Shown: one piece after another, positions 35,959 to 44,495 of the stretch
Position numbering within the stretch: the stretch's first letter is position 1
How the letters are laid out: every line of letters starts with the position of its first letter
Assembly (NCBI GenBank): GCA_003001795.1
Contig: PVNI01000017.1
Span: 62,001-126,000 of the forward strand
Direction: 5' to 3'
DNA from: Actinomadura viridilutea
GTDB taxonomy: Bacteria > Actinomycetota > Actinomycetes > Streptosporangiales > Streptosporangiaceae
Length of the DNA: 64,000 nucleotides
Translations under genes and position numbers: made by a program
The notes under the pieces: model-generated
The model's database searches: none
What the model was told of the DNA's origin: nothing
The model's input: only the letters and a program-made list of their open reading frames with translations

Positions 35959-37587
35959 GTGAGTCCCCGAAGCCGCCGCCGTTCCTCCGGGGATCCAGCG
36001 CGCAACAGCTCGCAGCCCTCGGACGAAGTCCACGCGATTTTCGACGGCATGCTCCGGCACGCCCGGGAACTGCTGGCGGTGCGCAGTCCGCTGGACGCCG
36101 AGCTGATCGTCAGCGAGATCCTCGGCTCCTGGTGGGGGCACCGCGTCGAGGGCGGGGACGTCGAGAAGATCATCGGCGAGGGCCTGGTCGACCACGCCGC
36201 CGCCGCGGGCACCCCCGCGGCGCTGGCGCTGCTGACCGGCATGGCGTACCTGGGGACGACCCGGCAGGCGATCAAGGCCGAGCGGGCGGCGCTGGAGCTG
36301 ATGGACCGGGGCGTCGCGCGTCCCGGCTGGGCCGACCGCGTGGGGATGGTGGCGCCCGAGGCGTGCTACGTGTCCCGCGACGTGTACGGCGACCAGGACT
36401 CGGTCGTGTGCGTCTACTCCTACGGCGGCGAGGAGCGGCACGCCCTGGTGGTGCTGGTCGACCGCACCAGGCCGGGCGCGCCGCCGTCGGCGTACGCGGC
36501 GCAGGGGGCGCCCGCGGCGGGCGACGGCGAGCGCGCGGCGCCGGCCGGGATGGTCCGCGACGCGTGGGTGTCGTCCCAGGTCGACCGGCTGCTCGACCAC
36601 TGTCGCCGGGAGGGCCGCGAGAACCCGCTGGTGCGCTTCGAGGAGCTCGACCCGCGGCAGGCGCGCGCCCTGCTGGAGGCGGCGCTGCGGGCGACCGACC
36701 AGACCGACGACCCGCCCGTGGGCGAGACCTTCGGCGCCTACCACGCGTTCGTGCGGGCCCGCGTGCGGGCCCTGCCGCCGGGCGGGCGGCTGCCGCGGCC
36801 GCCGGCGTGCAGCAGCGACCTGCACGCCAAGATCGGCGTGGAGTTCCTGGCGTCCGACGAGGCCGAGGAGCTGTCGGACCGGTCGGCCGCCAGCCGCTGC
36901 GTCGACCGCATCATCGACTACGGGTGCACCTGCGACTTCGGCCGCCCGCTGCGGGTCAGCCCCGTCAAATGCCAGCGGTTCCTGCTCGACTGGCTGCCGC
37001 GCAAGGTGCTGCTGTCGCCCACCGAGCAGGAGGCGGTGCCGCACGTGCTGGCCGCGTGGGTGCGGTGGGCGGGCCGCCGCACCGGGCTGCCCGAGGAGGG
37101 CATCCGCGCCACCCTGGACGCGGTCTGGGACGCCACCGCCAAGTTCGCCGAGGCGTACCGCGACCCGTCGGCGTTCGGGCTGGACCGGGAGGTGGTCGAC
37201 CGGCTGCTGCCGGACGGGGACATGGAGGCGCTGCCCCGGCGGGCGTTCGCGCTGCCGTTCCTGTCGGGCACGCACCGGCTGCCGGACCGCGTGGTCGACC
37301 TGGCCGCCCTGGACCCGGCCGATCCGCGCGACCGGCGCGTCATGATCGAGTTCGAGCATCCGGGGGCGCCGCCGGAGCACGTGGCGGCGCACGAGCGGCT
37401 GGCGGAGCGGCTGTGGGACGGGGACCCGCCGCAGCTGTGGGAGACGGCGCAGGCGCTGCTGGACGTGGGGTACGAACGGCACGAGATCCTGCACAAGCTG
37501 ATCGACCTGCTGGACGTCTACCACGACGATCCGCAGGGGCTGCGACGCGCGCTGCGTGTGCTGCGTCACGAACCTCCACCGGACTGA
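35959..37587 (+). CDS. Conserved actinobacterial protein of unknown function
   Basis: This 542-residue protein is not one I can name. It lacks signal peptide and membrane segments. Notable parts are a central cysteine-containing block (ACSSDLHAKIGVEF, then RCVDRIIDYGCTCDFGRPLRVSPVKCQRFLLDWLP) and a C-terminal helical block with histidines (VAAHERLAERLWDGDPPQLWETAQ, then VGYERHEILHKLIDLL). The latter loosely recalls DUF1841-type tails. The GTG at 35959 follows AAGGA. It is followed after about 150 bases by the first of two SseB/TY-Chap-like genes in the same direction, so it may belong with them. Codon use is like the neighbours. Confidence 0.75.
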   Translation: MSPRSRRRSSGDPARNSSQPSDEVHAIFDGMLRHARELLAVRSPLDAELIVSEILGSWWGHRVEGGDVEKIIGEGLVDHAAAAGTPAALALLTGMAYLGTTRQAIKAERAALELMDRGVARPGWADRVGMVAPEACYVSRDVYGDQDSVVCVYSYGGEERHALVVLVDRTRPGAPPSAYAAQGAPAAGDGERAAPAGMVRDAWVSSQVDRLLDHCRREGRENPLVRFEELDPRQARALLEAALRATDQTDDPPVGETFGAYHAFVRARVRALPPGGRLPRPPACSSDLHAKIGVEFLASDEAEELSDRSAASRCVDRIIDYGCTCDFGRPLRVSPVKCQRFLLDWLPRKVLLSPTEQEAVPHVLAAWVRWAGRRTGLPEEGIRATLDAVWDATAKFAEAYRDPSAFGLDREVVDRLLPDGDMEALPRRAFALPFLSGTHRLPDRVVDLAALDPADPRDRRVMIEFEHPGAPPEHVAAHERLAERLWDGDPPQLWETAQALLDVGYERHEILHKLIDLLDVYHDDPQGLRRALRVLRHEPPPD

Positions 37588-37735
37588 ACTCCCGGTTTGC
37601 CAGAGGCGTCGAGGACGACAATCATCGGGATCTCGGCCATCGTCTCGGCCGGCGGTCCCGCACGGGAGGCCGGCCGGATCGGCCGGTGAGGGTCGGCGGG
37701 CCCAGGGCCGCGTGCCCCGGCCGTAGGGAGTGATC

Positions 37736-39292
37736 TTGTTGGAGTGGTCCGAGTTCGCCCGGCGTCTTGGACGCGAACTGGCGGTGCTCGAACGGGACAC
37801 CATCCTCATCGTGCGCGAACGCGACGAAAGCCGCCATTACGTCCAGGCGATGCGCGAGCCGGACCGGCTGTACGCCGAGGCGGTCAGCAACAACTTCCTG
37901 GACGGCCCGCTGCTGCTGACCCTCGCCGACGAGGAGGTGCTCAGCGAGGCGGGCTGGCGTCCCCCCGAGGACCCGGCCCCGCGCAACTGGTGGACCGAGC
38001 TGCCCGCCTTCGCCGCCCTGGACGACCACGCCCGCCTGTCGGACATGATGGTCACCGCGCTGCGCGACGTGCAGGGCGTGCGGCGCCCCTCCGACCTGGT
38101 GTACGAGTCGTTCCACCGGCTCGGCACGGGCCAGATCGAGCTGACGGACTTCGGCATCGAGGCGGCCAGCCCCGCCCAGATCACGCGGCGCCGCAGCGCC
38201 ACGGAGGCGCTCGCCCGGGGCGAGTTCGGCAGCGGCCTGGCGGGCGGGCTCGGGCAGGGGCGCGCGCCCATGCCCCGCCGGCCGCTGGACCCGCGGGACG
38301 TGGCCGTGCCGCCGACCGAGCCGAAGGGGCTGACCGGTCCGGAAGGGCCGACCCCGCCGCTGTCGGGCGCCGCCGGGCCGTCCGCGGCGCCGGGGGGCTC
38401 CGCCTCGGGGGCCGCGGTCGACCTCGCGCAGCGGGTCGGCCCCGCGCCGCTGGGCGCCCCCGTCCCGGAGCCGGAGGCGGGAGTCGCCCCGAGGCCCGCG
38501 GGGCGGACGCCGCCGTGGCCCACCGCGGGGCCCGACGAGCTGGAGACCCGGCTCGCCGACGCCAAGCAGCGCGGCGACCACACCACCTACTTCGAGCTGC
38601 TGCTGTCGGCCGACCTCGTGCTGCCCGCGTCCACCGGGCAGGCGGCCCACCCGCGCGGCGCCGGGTTCCCCACGACGACGATCGGCACGAGCACCTACAT
38701 CACGGTGTTCACCTCGCCGCAGTCGCTGGCCCGGTCGATCGGGCGTCCCGGCGACCCGCCGTCGAGCCTGTACCGCCAGACCTCCTTCGCCCAGCTCGCC
38801 ACCGAGTGGCCCGACCCGTCGTGGCAGCTGGCGGTCAACCCGGGGCTGCCCAGCGAGGTGCACCTGGACGCGGCCGCCGTCGCCCGTCTGGACGCCCAGC
38901 AGCGCGCCCTGGGGCGGCACGCCGCGCCGCGGCGCGCGCCCGCCGAGACGCCCCGTGAGGCGCCCGCCGAGGCGCCGGCCCAGACGTCCCCGGCGACGCC
39001 TCCGGAGACGCCCACGGACGCGTCGGCGGCTTCCGCGCCGCCCGTGGAGGGGCCCCGGCCGGAGGCGCCGCCCGCTCCCGCGCGGCAGCAGGGTCCGGCG
39101 GCGCCCGACGCCCAGCCGTCCATGCCGGGGGGCACGGGTCCGGTCGTGCTGCGGCCGCAGCACGGCACGCGGCTGTACCGCTGGCCCGGCGAGGGCGAGG
39201 AGGTCGTGGTGGCGGTGTACGACGCGGTCGGCGGCGTCTGGACCCCCGTGCAGCCGGGCTCCGACGCCGCTCCCGCCCCGTCCACCGGATGA
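37736..39292 (+). CDS. TY-Chap/SseB-domain protein, first paralogue
   Basis: This protein of about 518 residues has three parts. The N-terminal part (about 1-130; EWSEFARRLGREL, then RNWWTELPAF, then LRDVQGVRRPSDLVYESF) resembles the TY-Chap type of chaperone-like domain. A proline/glycine-rich linker follows. An SseB-like domain spans about 265-385 (LADAKQRGDHTTYFELLLSADLVLPAS to WQLAVNPGLPSEVHLDA). After a second proline/alanine-rich linker a short C-terminal module (RLYRWPGEGEEVVVAVYDAVGGVWTPV) ends the protein. GGGAG lies before TTG codons at 37736 and 37739; a GTG at 37730 is also possible. The next gene is a clear paralogue. These domains are often linked to secretion or toxin systems, but the role here is unknown. 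Confidence 0.75.
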   Translation: MLEWSEFARRLGRELAVLERDTILIVRERDESRHYVQAMREPDRLYAEAVSNNFLDGPLLLTLADEEVLSEAGWRPPEDPAPRNWWTELPAFAALDDHARLSDMMVTALRDVQGVRRPSDLVYESFHRLGTGQIELTDFGIEAASPAQITRRRSATEALARGEFGSGLAGGLGQGRAPMPRRPLDPRDVAVPPTEPKGLTGPEGPTPPLSGAAGPSAAPGGSASGAAVDLAQRVGPAPLGAPVPEPEAGVAPRPAGRTPPWPTAGPDELETRLADAKQRGDHTTYFELLLSADLVLPASTGQAAHPRGAGFPTTTIGTSTYITVFTSPQSLARSIGRPGDPPSSLYRQTSFAQLATEWPDPSWQLAVNPGLPSEVHLDAAAVARLDAQQRALGRHAAPRRAPAETPREAPAEAPAQTSPATPPETPTDASAASAPPVEGPRPEAPPAPARQQGPAAPDAQPSMPGGTGPVVLRPQHGTRLYRWPGEGEEVVVAVYDAVGGVWTPVQPGSDAAPAPSTG

Positions 39293-39377
39293 TCTTCCGC
39301 ACCGCACCGGCGCGGCGGCGCCCGGGAGGCTACCGTCGGGTAGGGCACACCCTTACGGACGCGGGAGTGGGGCGCGA

Positions 39378-40964
39378 TTGGACCGGAACGACTTGGACTG
39401 GAACGAGTTCGCCAAACGGCTGACGGTCGCGCTGCTGCGGCTGCCGGTCCAGGCGTTCCTGATCGTGGAGGCGCGGGGCGGCCTGCCGTACGCGCAGGCG
39501 ATGCGCACCGAGGAGGACCTGCGGGCCGAGACGGTCGGCAGCGCGTTCCTGCCGAAGCCGCTGTCGCCCGGCCAGGAGCGCTGGCTCGCCGCGCTCGGCT
39601 GGCAGCGCCCCGACGAGCAGGACGGCACTGAGGGCGGCGCTGAGGGCGGCGGAGACGGCGAGGCGGACGGCGCGGACGGCGAGGAGCGGCGCAACTGGTG
39701 GCACCGGTTCGAGGCGAGCGACGGGTCGAAGCGCGGCGACCGGCGCTTCGCCGAGGAGTGCGCGATCCTCGCCGGGATGATCGTCGGCGCCTTCCGGGAC
39801 GTGCACCGCGTGTCCTCGCCCCGCGAGCTGGTCTACCAGGCGGCCCGTACCGGCCCTGACGCCGGCGCCCTTGCGCTGCCGGCGCTCGGCATCCAGGCGG
39901 CGCCCGCGGAGGAGGACGCGGCGGCGGCCGTCGTCGCGGACGCCTCTCCCCCGACCGACGTGGAGAAGGCGCTCGCCGACGCCCGGGCCCGCGGCGACCA
40001 GGACGCCTACCTGCGCATCCTCACCGAGGCCACCCTGTACCTCCCGGCCCCCGGCGGGCCGGAGTCCCCGGCGGGCGGCGGGCGGCACTACGCCACCGCG
40101 CGGTTCGGCGAGGGGACCTACGTGCTGGCGTTCACCTCCCCCGAGGCCATGGACGCCTCTCTGCGCGGCCAGGCGGTCCACCATCGGACGAGCTCCCTGG
40201 CCGAGCTGGCCCGGCAGTGGCCGCACCCGCACTGGCAGCTGGCCGTCAACCCGGGCCTGCCCAGCGCCGCCTACCTCGACGCGCCCGCCGCGCCCGAGCC
40301 GCAGTCGGCGACGCCGCCGGACCGCGGCCCCGCGCAGGCCGAAGCCACGCAGCTCGACGTCCCGCGCCCCCGTGTGGAGGAACCCCCGTCCGGGCGCGGC
40401 GAGGCTCCGGGCATGCCGCAGCAGGAGAGGGCCACCGACGCGACCGTGATGCAGAAGGTCGTGCGCCCCGATCACGTGGTGCATTACCTGGAGGGCGGCT
40501 ACGACCTGGTCGCCGGGTACGTGCACCGCCTGCAGGACGTGCGGGAGCTGAACACTCCCGCGCGGCTCGTCCGCGGGCTCGGACTGGTGTGGGAGGGGTC
40601 GCCGTTCTCGGCCGCGGACGAGGCGATCCACGTCATCCGCTGGCCCGCCGTCCGCCCCGCCCTGTTCCGCAGGCCGCTGGGCGGCATCGACGAGTGGAGC
40701 ATGGGCATCATCCCCGGCGGCTGGGTCATCGAGAAGGCGCCGTTCCACGGCTCCGGGTACGCCTCGGGCGAGGGGCCCGCCATCCCGGAGTTCAAGGTGG
40801 ACAGCGTCCGGCTGCCGCACGGCGCCGAACTGTGGCGCATCGACCGTTCCGGAAAGGAGACGCTGGTGGCCGTCTACGACGCCGACCTGCGCCGATGGAC
40901 GCGACGGGACGCGGACGCCGCGGCCTTCGGCCGTCCGTCCCGGCAGCGGGCCGGAGGGCGCTGA
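39378..40964 (+). CDS. TY-Chap/SseB-domain protein with extra C-terminal domain, second paralogue
   Basis: This 528-residue protein repeats the layout of its upstream neighbour: an N-terminal TY-Chap-like domain (DWNEFAKRLTVALL, then RRNWWHRFEA, then FRDVHRVSSPRELVYQA) and an SseB-like domain (LADARARGDQDAYLRILTEATLYLPAP to WQLAVNPGLPSAAYLDA). It then adds about 170 residues (about 350-520; HVVHYLEGGYDLVAGYVHRL, then IDEWSMGIIPGGWVIEKAPF, then HGAELWRIDRSGKETLVAVYD). The last part aligns with the short C-terminal module of the paralogue. I do not recognise this added domain. The TTG at 39378 has GGGAG ten bases upstream. Its stop overlaps the next gene. Confidence 0.75.
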   Translation: MDRNDLDWNEFAKRLTVALLRLPVQAFLIVEARGGLPYAQAMRTEEDLRAETVGSAFLPKPLSPGQERWLAALGWQRPDEQDGTEGGAEGGGDGEADGADGEERRNWWHRFEASDGSKRGDRRFAEECAILAGMIVGAFRDVHRVSSPRELVYQAARTGPDAGALALPALGIQAAPAEEDAAAAVVADASPPTDVEKALADARARGDQDAYLRILTEATLYLPAPGGPESPAGGGRHYATARFGEGTYVLAFTSPEAMDASLRGQAVHHRTSSLAELARQWPHPHWQLAVNPGLPSAAYLDAPAAPEPQSATPPDRGPAQAEATQLDVPRPRVEEPPSGRGEAPGMPQQERATDATVMQKVVRPDHVVHYLEGGYDLVAGYVHRLQDVRELNTPARLVRGLGLVWEGSPFSAADEAIHVIRWPAVRPALFRRPLGGIDEWSMGIIPGGWVIEKAPFHGSGYASGEGPAIPEFKVDSVRLPHGAELWRIDRSGKETLVAVYDADLRRWTRRDADAAAFGRPSRQRAGGR

Positions 40965-41332
40965 TGGCCGTCCGGCACGGGTACTTCGCGGGCTGGCGCG
41001 GCGGCGAGTACGAGGCGAGCCCTGACGGCGACCGCGTCCGGCTGTACTCGCCGCGCCCGGCCGAGGGCTTCACCCGCGTCGCGCCGGACCGGTACGTGCG
41101 GGTGGTGCCGGTCGCGGAGGTCGACCGCCTGTCCTACGTCCGGACGCGGTGCAGCTGGCGGGGCGAGCCGTTCATCGTCCTCGGCGAGCACGGCGACTGG
41201 CTGCGCGTGGAATACGTGGGCGGCAAGGCGCCGACCGCGGAGCGGCTCGGCCTGGAGCCGTTCGACCGCGGCGTGTACCAGGCGTGGGCGCCGCGCGGCG
41301 AGATCCGCGATCTGCGCGAGGAGACGGTGTAG
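40964..41332 (+). CDS. Small conserved protein coupled to the second SseB-like gene
   Basis: This 122-residue protein (MAVRHGYFAGWRGGEYEASPDGD at the start, then a tail of VYQAWAPRGEIRDLREE) is a compact, probably all-beta cytoplasmic protein. The TGATG overlap couples it to the upstream gene. Pairing of a large protein bearing a unique C-terminal domain with a small overlapping gene looks like an effector with its cognate partner, but I cannot assign it to a known immunity family. Its stop is the start of a 16-bp tandem repeat array. Confidence 0.7.
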   Translation: MAVRHGYFAGWRGGEYEASPDGDRVRLYSPRPAEGFTRVAPDRYVRVVPVAEVDRLSYVRTRCSWRGEPFIVLGEHGDWLRVEYVGGKAPTAERLGLEPFDRGVYQAWAPRGEIRDLREETV

Positions 41333-41404
41333 CGGGAAAGACGGTCAGCGGGAAAGACGGTCAGCGGGAAAGACGGTCAGCGGGAAAGACGGTTAGCGGG
41401 AAAA
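41331..41404 (+). repeat. 16-bp tandem repeat array starting in a stop codon
   Basis: The unit AGCGGGAAAGACGGTC occurs four times (41331-41346, 41347-41362, 41363-41378, 41379-41394; the last ends GGTT), followed by a truncated fifth copy. The first A and G are the last two bases of the TAG stop of the upstream gene. It ends about 50 bases before pxpA. Confidence 0.92.
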
Positions 41405-41457
41405 ACCGTGGAGCCGCCGCGCTCGCATGGGCCCGCGGCGGTGGTAGATCTGGGGAC

Positions 41458-42210
41458 ATGGCCGTCATCGACATCAACGCCGACCTCGGCGAGGGGTTCG
41501 GCATCTGGACGCTGGGCGACGACGTCGCGCTGCTCGACGTGATCACCAGCGCGAACGTGGCGTGCGGGTTCCACGCGGGCGATCCGCTGACCATCCGCCG
41601 GGTGTGCGCGGAGGCCGTGCGGCGCGGCGTGCGGATCGGCGCGCAGGTGTCGTACCGCGACCTGGCGGGGTTCGGGCGCCGGGAGATGGACGTCGCCCCG
41701 GAGGAGCTGACCGCCGAGGTGCTGTACCAGATCGCCGCGTTGGACGGCATCGCCCGGGCGGAGGGCGGCCGGATCTCCTATGTCAAGCCGCACGGCGCGC
41801 TGTACAACCGCGTCGCCCGCGACCCCGTCCAGGCGCGGGCGGTGACGGACGCGGTGCGCGCGTACGACGCGTCCCTGCCCGTCCTGACGCTGCCGGGGTC
41901 GTCGGTGTACGAGGTGGCCGAAGGACTGACCGTGGTGGCCGAGTGCTTCGCCGACCGGGCCTACACGCCCGCCGGGGCCCTGGTGTCGCGCCGCGAGCCC
42001 GGCGCGGTCATCCACGACCGCGACACCGTGGTGCGGCGGGCCGTGCGGATGGCGGTCGACGGCGTCGTCGAGGCCGTGGACGGCACGGAGGTCGCGCTGC
42101 GGGCGCGGTCCATCTGCGTCCACGGCGACACTCCGGGCGCGGTGGAGCTGGCCCGGTCGGTGCGCAAGGCGCTGACCGAGGCCGGGGTGCGGGCGGAGCC
42201 GTTCGCATGA
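41458..42210 (+). CDS. pxpA: 5-oxoprolinase subunit A (LamB/YcsF family)
   Basis: PxpA joins PxpB and PxpC to hydrolyse 5-oxoproline to glutamate with ATP. The 250-residue protein begins with the hallmark IDINADLGEGFG and has ITSANVACGFHAGDP, YVKPHGALYN and ICVHGDTPGAVE. It starts an operon with pxpB and pxpC, each overlapping the next by four bases. An ATG at 41458 after TGGGGAC is the only start consistent with the family. The operon recycles 5-oxoproline formed by spontaneous cyclisation. Confidence 0.95.
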   Translation: MAVIDINADLGEGFGIWTLGDDVALLDVITSANVACGFHAGDPLTIRRVCAEAVRRGVRIGAQVSYRDLAGFGRREMDVAPEELTAEVLYQIAALDGIARAEGGRISYVKPHGALYNRVARDPVQARAVTDAVRAYDASLPVLTLPGSSVYEVAEGLTVVAECFADRAYTPAGALVSRREPGAVIHDRDTVVRRAVRMAVDGVVEAVDGTEVALRARSICVHGDTPGAVELARSVRKALTEAGVRAEPFA

Positions 42211-42824
42211 GGGTCCGCAGGGCGGGCGACGCGGCGCTGCTGGTGGAGACGGACGACCTGGCGGCGGCGCACCGGCTGCACGCCGCCGTCCGCGACGCCG
42301 CGCTGCCGGGCGTGGTGGACGTCGTGCCGGGCGAGCGGACGGTGCTGGTGGTCGCCGACCCGGCGCGCTGCGACCTCGGCCGCCTCGCCGCCCGGCTGAC
42401 CGACCTGCCGCTGCCCGCCTCGGCGTCTGAGGACGCGCCCCCGGTGGAGATCCCGGTGGTGTACGACGGGGCGGACCTGGAGGAGGTCGCCGAGCTGACC
42501 GGGCTGTCGCCGGAGGAGGTCGCGCGGCGGCACGCCGGGAGCAGCTACACCGTCGCCTACCTCGGCTTCTCCCCCGGCTTCGGCTACCTGACCGGGCTGG
42601 ACCCGGTGCTCCACGTCCCGCGCCGCGCGTCGCCCCGCACGGCGGTGCCGGCGGGCTCGGTGGCGATCGCGGGCCCGTACAGCGCGGTGTACCCGTCGCA
42701 GTCGCCGGGCGGATGGCGGCTGCTCGGCCGCAGCGATCTGCCCCTGTGGGACGTGCGGCGCGACCCGCCGTCCCTGCTGCAGCCGGGCACCCGCGTGCGG
42801 TTCGTGCCGAAGGAGACGCCGTGA
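42207..42824 (+). CDS. pxpB: 5-oxoprolinase subunit B
   Basis: This 205-residue protein is the KipI/PxpB subunit. It has VLVVADPARCDL in the first half and the family signature YTVAYLGFSPGFGYLTGLDPVLHVPRR, then VPAGSVAIAGPYSAVYPSQSPGGWRLLG. The ATG overlaps the pxpA stop and its stop overlaps the GTG of pxpC. It works with PxpA and PxpC. In Bacillus the same family was first described as a kinase inhibitor. Confidence 0.94.
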   Translation: MRVRRAGDAALLVETDDLAAAHRLHAAVRDAALPGVVDVVPGERTVLVVADPARCDLGRLAARLTDLPLPASASEDAPPVEIPVVYDGADLEEVAELTGLSPEEVARRHAGSSYTVAYLGFSPGFGYLTGLDPVLHVPRRASPRTAVPAGSVAIAGPYSAVYPSQSPGGWRLLGRSDLPLWDVRRDPPSLLQPGTRVRFVPKETP

Positions 42825-43690
42825 TCGAGATCGTGCGGCCGGGGCCGCTGGCGACCGTGCAGGACCTGGGCAGGCCGGGTCACGCGCACCTCGGCGTCCC
42901 CCGGTCCGGGGCGGCGGACGAGCGGGCGCTGCGGCTGGCCAACCGCCTCGTCGGCAATCCCGAGGGCGCCGCCGGCGTGGAGCTCACCCTGGGCGGGGCC
43001 GCGCTGCGCTTCCACGCCCGCGCGTGGATCGCCGTCACCGGCGCGCCCGTGCCGTTCCGGATCGACGGGCGGCCGCACGGCATGAACGCCCCCTGCTACG
43101 TGCCGGCGGGCGCCTGCGTCGAGTTCGGCACGCCGTCCGCGGGCCTGCGCAGCTACCTCGCGGTGCGGGGCGGCGTGGCGGTCGACGAGGTCCTGGGCAG
43201 CCGCTCCACCGACCTGCTGTCCGGGCTGGGGCCCGCGCCTTTGGCGCCGGGCGCCCGGCTGCCGGTCGGCCCGGCCGACGGCCACGCCGACATCCACGTG
43301 GACGTCGCGCCCGGCCTGATGCTGCCCGACGTGCCCGTCCTGCGGGTCCTGCCGGGCCCCCGCGACGACTGGTTCACCGAGGACGCGCTCGCCACGCTCG
43401 CGTCCACGCCGTACGAGGTCACCGCGGACAGCAACCGCGTGGGCGTGCGCCTCGGCGGCGCGCCCCTGCCCCGCGCCCGCGACGGGGAGCTGGGCAGCGA
43501 GGGCATGGTCACGGGGGCGATCCAGGTGCCGCCCAGCGGACTGCCGATCATCTTCCTCACCGACCACCCCACCACCGGCGGCTACCCGGTGGTGGGGGTC
43601 CTGGTGTCGGACGACGTTCCGCTGGCCGCCCAGCTCCGGCCCGGCCAGCGCCTGCGGTTCCAGGTGCGCGCGGCGCGTCAGGCGAAGTAG
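42821..43690 (+). CDS. pxpC: 5-oxoprolinase subunit C
   Basis: This 289-residue protein is the KipA/PxpC subunit with a biotin-dependent-carboxylase-like fold. It has VQDLGRPGHAHLGVPRSGAADERALRLANRLVGNP near the start and SEGMVTGAIQVPPSGLPIIFLTDHPTTGGYPVVG near the end. The GTG start overlaps the pxpB stop. It runs 13 bases into the convergent SDR gene, so the two transcripts overlap at their ends. Confidence 0.94.
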   Translation: MIEIVRPGPLATVQDLGRPGHAHLGVPRSGAADERALRLANRLVGNPEGAAGVELTLGGAALRFHARAWIAVTGAPVPFRIDGRPHGMNAPCYVPAGACVEFGTPSAGLRSYLAVRGGVAVDEVLGSRSTDLLSGLGPAPLAPGARLPVGPADGHADIHVDVAPGLMLPDVPVLRVLPGPRDDWFTEDALATLASTPYEVTADSNRVGVRLGGAPLPRARDGELGSEGMVTGAIQVPPSGLPIIFLTDHPTTGGYPVVGVLVSDDVPLAAQLRPGQRLRFQVRAARQAK

Positions 43691-44418
43691 CCGCCGTCGA
43701 TCGGGATCACGGCCCCGGTGATGAACGAGGCGCCGGGGCCGGCCAGGAACACCACGCCCGCGGCGATCTCCTCCGGGCGGCCGTAGCGGCCCAGCGCGTT
43801 CGCCGCGCGCTGGGCGTCGGAGGTCGGGCCGTCCGGCGGGTTCATGTCGGTCGCCACCGAGCCGGACTGGACGACGTTCACCGTGACGCCGCGCGCCGCC
43901 AGGTCGCGGGCGGCGCCGCGGCTGTAGCCGACGACCGCGGCCTTGGTCGCCGCGTAGTCGGCGACGCCGGGGTGCCCGGTCCGGGCGGCCAGGTTGGAGC
44001 CGATCGTGATGATCCGCCCGTCGTCCTCGATCACCTGCGCGGCGGCGCGGATCGCCGCGATCACGCCGCCCAGGTTCACCGCGTACATGCGGTCCAGCTC
44101 CGCGCGGTCGGCGCCGGCGTCGTCGGTGCGCGCGGTGCCGAAGACGCCGGCGTTGTTGACGAGGACGTCCAGCCGTCCGAACTGCTCGGCCACCGTCATG
44201 ACCAGGCGTTCGACCTGCTCGGGGTCGGCCTGGTCGGCCCGGTGGGCGGCGGCGCGGCGCCCCCGGGCCTTGATGTCGTCCACGACTGCGAGCGCCTTGT
44301 CCTCCGCGGCCGCGTAGCTGATCGCCACGTCCGCGCCGGCGTCGGCCAGTGCGCGCGCGGTCGCCGCCCCGATGCCTCGCGATCCGCCGGTCACCAGCGC
44401 GACCTTGCCGTCCAGCAT
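43678..44418 (-). CDS. Short-chain dehydrogenase/reductase
   Basis: This 246-residue classical SDR has the cofactor motif TGGSRGIG (9-16), NNAG (about 88-91), the catalytic serine in IGSNLA, and YxxxK (YAATK). The C-terminus closes with FITGAVIPIDGGY. The cofactor is probably NADP(H). AAGGAGG precedes the ATG. It is divergent from a TetR gene with paired operator-like palindromes between, a standard arrangement in which the repressor controls the reductase. The substrate is unknown. Confidence 0.93.
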   Translation of the reverse strand: MLDGKVALVTGGSRGIGAATARALADAGADVAISYAAAEDKALAVVDDIKARGRRAAAHRADQADPEQVERLVMTVAEQFGRLDVLVNNAGVFGTARTDDAGADRAELDRMYAVNLGGVIAAIRAAAQVIEDDGRIITIGSNLAARTGHPGVADYAATKAAVVGYSRGAARDLAARGVTVNVVQSGSVATDMNPPDGPTSDAQRAANALGRYGRPEEIAAGVVFLAGPGASFITGAVIPIDGGYFA

Positions 44419-44435
44419 CTGCGCCTCCTTTTTTA

Positions 44436-44480
44436 TACCAATCGGTACTTAATTGGGGACGGTATCATACCGATCGATAC
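44436..44480. promoter_or_regulatory. Twin operator-like palindromes between SDR and TetR genes
   Basis: TACCAATCGGTA (44436-44447) and TACCGATCGATA (44468-44479) share 10 of 12 bases and each is an imperfect palindrome. The second lies within a wider GTATC-n9-GATAC symmetry (44462-44480). The pair sits in the 77-base AT-richer divergent region and is the likely binding site of the adjacent TetR protein. Confidence 0.6.
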
Positions 44481-44495
44481 AAAAAGGAGGGGGGC

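Noticed and set aside
41331..41404. Possible CRISPR array
   Set aside because: The units are 16 bp and directly adjacent, with no unique spacers, and no cas gene is near.
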